A stretch of 26,182 nt of DNA from a virus, in the IMG/VR virus record IMGVR_UViG_3300025137_003545, positions 1 to 26,182 of that record. One strand, 5' to 3'. This document shows positions 21,285 to 26,182 of the stretch, piece by piece. The notes under the pieces are model-generated. The model was not told the DNA's origin and did no database searches. It saw only the letters and a program-made list of their open reading frames with translations. The position numbers and the translations under genes were made by a program. The stretch's first letter is position 1, and every line of letters begins with the position of its first letter.

Positions 21285-22034
21285 TTAGTAGTGTTGTGTC
21301 ATGCTCATTACTTTTAGCACATTTTCCCATGTTTTTGGAATATTCATTACCAAGTGTATACTATCATGTCCCCAACATGCAGTCCTGTGTACTTTTCGTG
21401 TATCTACATAATAACTTCTACCGGGTTGTATATCTCTACGTCTGTAATCGTGTTCCCATTCAAATGTACTGTGGTCTGTGTTTTCACTACAAAATGCAAC
21501 AATTCTAAAACAGTCTCTACTTAGTACAGGATGATCTCTGTGTGGTGGAAACCAGCCGCCTTTGTTTAGTTTAACTAACATAGTTCTACCTAGTACGTCA
21601 AACGTGTTTAACAACGGATGTAAACTTGGCATTGCATTGTACAATTCAGTAGGCACATTAATTTCACTTTCTAGTAACTTACGTCCTACACGTTTACGGA
21701 TTTCAGGCATACTTAAACTATCTCCGACAGTATCGCCTTCCATGCCTATTAACATCAAGCCTTCTCTATCGTTAGTAACACCTTCTGTTCTTAAGTACGG
21801 AACCCACTTGTCGTCCCATGCTTTAATTTCACGTTTAAAGTCCTGTACATTTATTAAATGACTAAGTGGAACAAAGTCTCCTAGTGCCTGTAATTGTAAC
21901 TCGCACATTACATCATTAATATCGGGCATCGGTACATCAATGCCTACACCTTTAACATAGTTAATTTGACCGTTAGGTGCAATCCAGTCAATCTTATGCC
22001 CTGAAGGGGCAAATTCTTCATCTTTGTATGCCAT
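21285..22034 (-). CDS. Aspartyl/asparaginyl beta-hydroxylase-like protein
   Basis: 249 residues. The C-terminal domain (about 150-240) has MLVKLNKGGWFPPHRDHP with an HxD pair, CFRIVAFCSE, then DIQPGRSYYVDTRKVHRTACW with the distal histidine and DSIHLVMNIP as the final strand with possible 2OG contacts. This is the Asp_Arg_Hydrox/cupin arrangement. The N-terminal 140 residues include a helical region of unknown role. It follows the small basic gene at 22044 by 9 bases, with AAGGA before ATG 22034. The substrate is unknown. Confidence 0.75.
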   Translation of the reverse strand: MAYKDEEFAPSGHKIDWIAPNGQINYVKGVGIDVPMPDINDVMCELQLQALGDFVPLSHLINVQDFKREIKAWDDKWVPYLRTEGVTNDREGLMLIGMEGDTVGDSLSMPEIRKRVGRKLLESEINVPTELYNAMPSLHPLLNTFDVLGRTMLVKLNKGGWFPPHRDHPVLSRDCFRIVAFCSENTDHSTFEWEHDYRRRDIQPGRSYYVDTRKVHRTACWGHDSIHLVMNIPKTWENVLKVMSMTQHY

Positions 22035-22043
22035 GTATGTCCT

Positions 22044-22331
22044 TTATTTTTTTGTTACGCCGAAATTGTTAGCCCAATTAACTTGTTTAATAAGTTGGTT
22101 GCCTCTATCACGTTCGGCTTTTTTGGTGGATTTTTTCATCTTGTTTGCTTTAGCTCGCAAACGTTTTAGATCTGTTTTACTTAGTTTGTCGCCAGCACCT
22201 TTACCTAAGTATTGTGCGGCTTTACGTTTTAAACTACCAGGTCGGCTGCCTGCTTTGGCTTTGCCGGTAAAGTCTTCCAAGAGTTCGTCAAGTTGATGAT
22301 GTATCCATTTGAGCTTAATAGGGTCTGCCAT
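22044..22331 (-). CDS. Small, very basic phage protein (95 aa)
   Basis: Highly Lys/Arg-rich: RPGSLKRKAAQYLGKGAGDKLSK, DLKRLRAKANKMKKSTKKAERDRGNQLIKQ and a closing WANNFGV. I recall modules of this kind (RPGSLKRK, then Lys-rich helices) from marine T4-like phages, where they may bind DNA. The N-terminus lacks the capsid-targeting pattern. AGGAGA lies 8 bases before ATG 22331. Confidence 0.7.
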   Translation of the reverse strand: MADPIKLKWIHHQLDELLEDFTGKAKAGSRPGSLKRKAAQYLGKGAGDKLSKTDLKRLRAKANKMKKSTKKAERDRGNQLIKQVNWANNFGVTKK

Positions 22332-22359
22332 TGTGTTGTCTCCTGTGAAGTTCTAGTCA

Positions 22360-22830
22360 TTAAGTAATTCCTAGATTAAAAAGTGTATTAGGTGTCTGAG
22401 CCTTTGACTTTTTCTTCTTACCATATTCATACATTGACTTGTATGTAGTCAAAGGAAATTCATTTGTTAGTTTAAGTAATTGTTTCATTGGTAAACTAAC
22501 TCTGATTATGTTTACATCTTGTCTTATGTTTGTTGAGGCCAACCATCTGTGGTGTCCATCAATAATATAATTGTCGCTACTTGCTATAATTGGCTTTTTT
22601 AGTTTACCTTTGTTAATAGCATTAATCATTCCAAAGTCACTAAACTCACCTTGTATTGCTTTTAGTGTTTTAGGGTTTATTGTTTCTTTTTTAAGAGTAG
22701 CACCTGCATCTTGTAAATATTTAAAAAACTGTGGATAGTCTTTTTCTGCTACTTGTGGCATTTTGTCACGAGTAATACCTAATGTATCTTCTGGTTTAGG
22801 CTTAACTATTTTAAATTCTTCTAATCTCAT
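22360..22830 (-). CDS. ParB/sulfiredoxin-like domain protein
   Basis: 156 residues. KLKKPIIASSDNYIIDGHHRWLAST, with DGHHRW at 91-96, is the nucleotide-binding signature of the ParB/Srx superfamily. ParB proteins are CTPases; others are nucleases or phosphotransferases. The flanking residues ISVSLPM and LKLTNEFP fit the family. The N-terminus MRLEEFKIVKP resembles the neighbouring capsid-targeting peptides for six residues but lacks the glutamate at the cut site. ATG overlaps the previous stop by 4 bases. The role may be DNA handling in or after the virion. Confidence 0.75.
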   Translation of the reverse strand: MRLEEFKIVKPKPEDTLGITRDKMPQVAEKDYPQFFKYLQDAGATLKKETINPKTLKAIQGEFSDFGMINAINKGKLKKPIIASSDNYIIDGHHRWLASTNIRQDVNIIRVSLPMKQLLKLTNEFPLTTYKSMYEYGKKKKSKAQTPNTLFNLGIT

Positions 22831-23645
22831 TTTTTTACTGTGTTGCTAACGTTCTTAGCCTTGCCTTTACGATTCTTACTTGGATCATCTCTACGTTTTT
22901 TGTTTACTGCGGCTGCTATTGCTTTTTTGCCACCTTTGGCTCTTAAACTTGCGGCTCTGCTTTTGCTCAAGCACTTGGGTTTACCTTCTCCAGGCTTACG
23001 ATCACCGCATTTACCTATGCGTTCACCTTTGGTGTTGTAACGATCCCAACCGCCGCCTCCGGCTCCGCCCTTCTTGCCTTTACCAAACCAGGCTTTAAGA
23101 TCTTCTTCAATACCTTCTGCATAGTAAGGATTTTCTGGATCTGCATCTCCAGACTCATCGGGCCACCAATCTAATTTATAGTGTTCACCATCTGCAAACA
23201 TACCCTTCATTCCGAGTATACGAGCTTCGTATTCTTCTTTAACTGGTTTTACTCTACCTGCTACTACATCCATTACAAAATTTAGTGTAGTTGCGTTTGC
23301 AGTTAAACTTCCACAACGTGCGCCTACTTCATTCTTTAAATGATCAATTAGTATACTACCACTACACTTTGCTAGTTCGTCACTTAGTTCTTCTGGTACT
23401 TCTAAGTCAACATAACAGTATACAAAGTCATAATGCGGTGCTGGTGATCCATGTAAGATATATTCATCTCTACATACCACACGTTTAAATCCATCGATGT
23501 AGTGCCAAACAGTTTGCTCGTTAGTTATTTCATCTGGAGCACCAAATGTTTTTTCCAACTGCTTACTATAATCTACAGGTTGTGGATGATCCCAATTATC
23601 ATAACCTATGTCTTGTTTTGCTTCCTTGAATTCAAAGAATCTCAT
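22827..23645 (-). CDS. Unknown multidomain virion-type protein (272 aa)
   Basis: The first 190 residues are an unrecognised alpha/beta domain (FGAPDEITNEQTVWHYIDGF, PHYDFVYCYVDLEVPEEL). A Gly-rich linker (KKGGAGGGGW) leads to a basic tail with RYNTKGERIGKCGDR, GKPKCLSKSRAASLRAK and AAAVNKKRRDDPSKNRKGK, a module I recall from many marine phage proteins. The N-terminus MRFFEFKE followed by A is a plausible but weaker capsid-targeting peptide (F-K-E). It overlaps its neighbours by 4 bases on each side. Confidence 0.7.
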   Translation of the reverse strand: MRFFEFKEAKQDIGYDNWDHPQPVDYSKQLEKTFGAPDEITNEQTVWHYIDGFKRVVCRDEYILHGSPAPHYDFVYCYVDLEVPEELSDELAKCSGSILIDHLKNEVGARCGSLTANATTLNFVMDVVAGRVKPVKEEYEARILGMKGMFADGEHYKLDWWPDESGDADPENPYYAEGIEEDLKAWFGKGKKGGAGGGGWDRYNTKGERIGKCGDRKPGEGKPKCLSKSRAASLRAKGGKKAIAAAVNKKRRDDPSKNRKGKAKNVSNTVKK

Positions 23646-23830
23646 TTGCTTTTACTTTTTCCCCAGTTGGCTGCACCAACTTTGCGACACTTAGTTAAGG
23701 CGCCACTTGCATATGCACTTGGCCATACTTTATAACGGCTTTTAACTTTATGATAACAAGCATCTTTTTCGCCTGCTTTTTCATCAAATTGCTCTTCTGT
23801 TATTTCTTGATGTACTTCGTTTATTTTCAT
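23642..23830 (-). CDS. Small phage module protein with CYHKVKSRYKVWPSAYAS motif (62 aa)
   Basis: The C-terminal half DACYHKVKSRYKVWPSAYAS, then GALTKCRKVGAANWG, is a motif I know as a recurring stand-alone or fused module in marine phage and giant-virus proteins, of unknown function. Two cysteines and many basic residues suggest nucleic acid or metal contact. The N-terminus MKINEVHQEITEE may be a capsid-targeting peptide. ATG overlaps the stop of the large upstream gene by 4 bases with GAAGG close by. Confidence 0.75.
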   Translation of the reverse strand: MKINEVHQEITEEQFDEKAGEKDACYHKVKSRYKVWPSAYASGALTKCRKVGAANWGKSKSK

Positions 23831-26182
23831 CCTTCAGATCCTTTACTTAAAGATGCCATTGCTAGTTTTTTATAACTATCATGATATTCAATACGTTGTT
23901 CTAAACCTCGCATGCCGGGATTAATTGGCTTTGTAACTTCTTTAGTATTAGTAAAATCGTTTACTTTAGGTGCAACTCTTTTACTCCAGTACCACAATGC
24001 AATTTTGGCTGCTATTAATGGTTCTGCTGCCTTCTCAGGACTGTTAACTAAGTCTATTCCAATGGCCTTTCCAGCAACTGTATAGTTGTACTTACCTGTT
24101 ATTTGAATGTACCCTCTGCCCTTATACTTTGCACCATCACCACGTTTAGTGTTGCCTAATGCTCGTGCTTTTTTTGGAGCATAACGAGGATCATACTTTC
24201 TAAAATCTAAACTACCACCGTACTCTGTAAGTGTTCTGAACTGATTACTTTCATGAGCACACTGAGCCATAAATGCCGCTAACTCATCTGACTCTAGTCC
24301 TGCCTTTTTAGCAACTACTAACAATACTCTCTCAAGTTTTTTATTTGTAATAGGTACAATTTCAGCCTTAGGCTTTGGAATTGGTGCTTTGTCTACAAAA
24401 TTAGTTGGTATCTTTTTAACTGTCTTTGGTTTTACAGTAAAGTCAGGAATTTTAATCTTCTCACCTACTTGTAATTCGGTAGTATGGTTGTATCCATTCA
24501 ACTTGTATAAAACTTTTGGATCAATTTTTAATTCTCTTGCAAGTGAGTATATAGTATCACCTGGTTGTACTTCTGTTTGTTGTACTACAACTATTTCTTT
24601 AGCAACTTCAGGCTTAGAAATATCTTTAGTAAAGAAAGAACCTGCGCCAAAGGCCGCAAGTGCTATTCCAGTACCAACAACAAGATTGCTGAAAAATCCT
24701 TCAGTCAATTCTTCGCTAATGCTTTCATCTAATTGTCCTTTCAACTTGATTCGAAGTTTCCTTACTGCAGGATCCTCCTCTTCGAGTGTATGGCCACCTT
24801 CCATGATTGCTAATTGAACTGGTGTGTACTTTGTGTATCCACTTAATTGAGGGATTGTTGGTTTAAGTATATCTTCGTGTACTCTTGCTTTTGCTTTTTC
24901 AAACATTTCTTCAAGTGTCTCTACTTGTGTTAAATGCTTTTGCTTGTGTTTACCTTTAAAAAACTTCTTAACGTTTGCATACTCGCTGCCAACAGGGCTA
25001 TCTTTTGTTGCATTTTGTTTTGTTACAATGCCAACACCTGCTGATTCAATTAATCTCGGCATAATTATTTCTGGCATTTTAATATGACTAGTGTCGCTGC
25101 CGTATGGAACGATACTGTCCCTGTATGCTTCTGCATGTGTTTGTTTTTCTTCGGCATCATTAGTTCTATAAAACTTATTTGCAATAGCCATATCACCTAC
25201 TATACTATTAGGTGGTATTTTTACTATTGCTGGTTTATAAAATGTAATTTTCTTAAAATCTTTATTTGTTAAACTGTAGAATGTGCTTTCCCAAGCATCA
25301 GGATGTAGTGCAAATACTCCAGCACGATCTGGAACCATATCTGCAAGTTCATCTGTACCGTCATGATATTTAGGTAACTTTCCTAAGTGTACTGCCATAC
25401 CTTTTTTAATTTGAGGTTGCTTTAGATAATATGATAGTCTACCACGTTGTGTGTTTACGTCAATATCTTCGTATACACTTTCTGATAACTCACTAGCATC
25501 TACTAACCAAACTTTCGCTATACCTTGTGTGCTAATAAGTCCTATTAGTCTAGTGTTACCTGCTACTAAGTCTAAACTTCCATCTGGTTGTTTTACTACT
25601 ATTGGCATTTCGACTGTGCCACTATCCATTGCTTTTTGTAGTCTTGCAACTTTGTCTGGCTCTAAGTCATCTAAACTTTCGCTTCCGTCAGCACCAGTAT
25701 TACCTATTTTCTTTACAGCATTTTTATCAACTGTAATAACTTTACCTTTACTTGCAAGTTGTTCCCAACCTGCTTGTCCTAGTTTATCAAAGTATGAGTA
25801 ACGATTTGCTTCTTCCCATTCTACATCAAATTGTGGCTTGACATAGTTTACATTGACATCTTCCATTACTTCTAAGTCTTGATCTTTTGCAAACTTAGCC
25901 GCGGCTGGTCGCATAAGAACGAAACTTATACCTCCATCTTCTTCACGTGATGTTGCAACCCAACCAATTTTACTTGCCCATTGTTTAGCAAACCTGGCAT
26001 ATAACTTATGTCTATTCTTACTATCATCTGCTTGTTTAGATGCATTGAATGTTATCTTTTGTACATCATCTTCATCTACTGATTTCCACCATTCAAGTAT
26101 ACCTGCTTGTACTGTAGCAAATATTCTAAATTCATCACCAGTACCGGTTGCTTTCATTGTAGCACCCATACCTTTTGTGTCT
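23827..26182 (-). CDS. Large multidomain LysM-GH19 lysozyme-type protein, 5' end outside window
   Basis: The frame runs past the window edge with no stop, so residues are numbered from the first ATG (26169), which is probably internal. Order: TGDEFRIFATVQ, a domain I recall from marine phages (about 1-95); a ParB-like domain with LVAGNTRLIG at 201-210; an unknown domain (about 235-345); a hydrophobic segment at 491-513; a LysM domain at 534-577 (VQPGDTIYSLARELKIDP); and a GH19 domain from about 600 with Glu 640 (AHES) and Glu 649 (LTEYGG), plus GRGYIQITGKYNY. The last two bind and cut peptidoglycan. Between domains are T4-gp21-like sites: LIE-S at 376, and LDE-S, ISE-E and LTE-G at 480-491, so it may be a processed head-packaged polyprotein. 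Confidence 0.85.
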   Translation of the reverse strand, partial: DTKGMGATMKATGTGDEFRIFATVQAGILEWWKSVDEDDVQKITFNASKQADDSKNRHKLYARFAKQWASKIGWVATSREEDGGISFVLMRPAAAKFAKDQDLEVMEDVNVNYVKPQFDVEWEEANRYSYFDKLGQAGWEQLASKGKVITVDKNAVKKIGNTGADGSESLDDLEPDKVARLQKAMDSGTVEMPIVVKQPDGSLDLVAGNTRLIGLISTQGIAKVWLVDASELSESVYEDIDVNTQRGRLSYYLKQPQIKKGMAVHLGKLPKYHDGTDELADMVPDRAGVFALHPDAWESTFYSLTNKDFKKITFYKPAIVKIPPNSIVGDMAIANKFYRTNDAEEKQTHAEAYRDSIVPYGSDTSHIKMPEIIMPRLIESAGVGIVTKQNATKDSPVGSEYANVKKFFKGKHKQKHLTQVETLEEMFEKAKARVHEDILKPTIPQLSGYTKYTPVQLAIMEGGHTLEEEDPAVRKLRIKLKGQLDESISEELTEGFFSNLVVGTGIALAAFGAGSFFTKDISKPEVAKEIVVVQQTEVQPGDTIYSLARELKIDPKVLYKLNGYNHTTELQVGEKIKIPDFTVKPKTVKKIPTNFVDKAPIPKPKAEIVPITNKKLERVLLVVAKKAGLESDELAAFMAQCAHESNQFRTLTEYGGSLDFRKYDPRYAPKKARALGNTKRGDGAKYKGRGYIQITGKYNYTVAGKAIGIDLVNSPEKAAEPLIAAKIALWYWSKRVAPKVNDFTNTKEVTKPINPGMRGLEQRIEYHDSYKKLAMASLSKGSEG

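Noticed and set aside
24389-24817. Plus-strand open frame of 142 codons (also 12900-13241 and 25451-25801)
   Set aside because: They lie wholly inside strong minus-strand genes, have low-complexity Ser/Leu/Pro-rich products typical of antisense frames, and lack ribosome sites.
1-26182. tRNA genes, CRISPR arrays, insertion sequences, introns or inteins
   Set aside because: Gaps are too short and none show the structures; the polymerase and other core genes are single intact frames.

Overview
The window looks like part of the genome of a marine T4-like myovirus. All 41 supported genes lie on the minus strand, packed with short overlaps or gaps under about 110 bases. By eye the DNA is AT-rich throughout. 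The anchors are a T4 gp43-type family B DNA polymerase, a gp45-type sliding clamp and a DsbA-like small DNA-binding protein. Around them are many small families typical of marine T4-like phages. No photosynthesis genes are present, and the first gene encodes an alphaproteobacterial-looking ABC-transporter binding protein, so I infer a heterotrophic marine host (SAR11-like is my best guess) rather than a cyanobacterium. This is inference from gene content; no database search was run.

Layout in order of transcription (high to low coordinates). (1) 26182-20868 is a virion-type cluster: a large multidomain GH19/LysM protein (5' end outside the window), small basic or Cys-containing phage modules, a ParB-like protein and an Asp/Asn-hydroxylase-like protein. 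Several of these start with a short peptide resembling the T4 capsid-targeting sequence. (2) 20867-18461: a sigma70-type promoter, adenine phosphoribosyltransferase, then three tandem SGNH-hydrolase-like paralogues. (3) 18405-12584 is a mixed block: two virion-type proteins, a VOC-fold protein, a Cys-rich zinc protein, two 2OG-Fe(II) oxygenase-like proteins, a cupin, ribose-5-phosphate isomerase B, and a PD-(D/E)xK-like nuclease with a capsid-targeting-like N-terminus. (4) 12582-8633: DsbA, three very small membrane proteins (one of 37 residues), and DNA polymerase. (5) 8615-6363: sliding clamp and a DpdA/TGT-family enzyme. (6) 6366-1436: SAM methyltransferase, a conserved unknown, a YdcH-like coiled coil, a QueD-fold protein, a glycosyltransferase, GalE, a HIT protein and a small unknown. 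(7) 1434-1: GTP cyclohydrolase I and a BMP-family periplasmic binding protein cut by the window edge.

Three themes stand out. First, FolE, a QueD-fold protein and a DpdA-like transglycosylase suggest at least part of a 7-deazaguanine pathway, possibly for modifying phage DNA. Second, the BMP binding protein, RpiB and APRT could form a purine-salvage set (uptake, ribose phosphate supply, adenine to AMP). Third, at least five and perhaps six proteins carry N-termini with the form M-(K/R)-x-x-(E/D/Q)-hydrophobic-hydrophobic-x-E, like T4 head-packaged proteins cut by the gp21 protease; one is a candidate nuclease that would be injected with the DNA.

Six near-consensus sigma70 promoters, every one with a 17-base spacer, stand before folE, the methyltransferase, the clamp, the polymerase, dsbA and apt. 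Five of the six have the -35 box touching or within 4 bases of the upstream stop codon. Two T4-late-like elements stand before virion-type genes. No tRNA, CRISPR, insertion sequence or attachment site was seen, and no gene-free stretch exceeds 300 bases.
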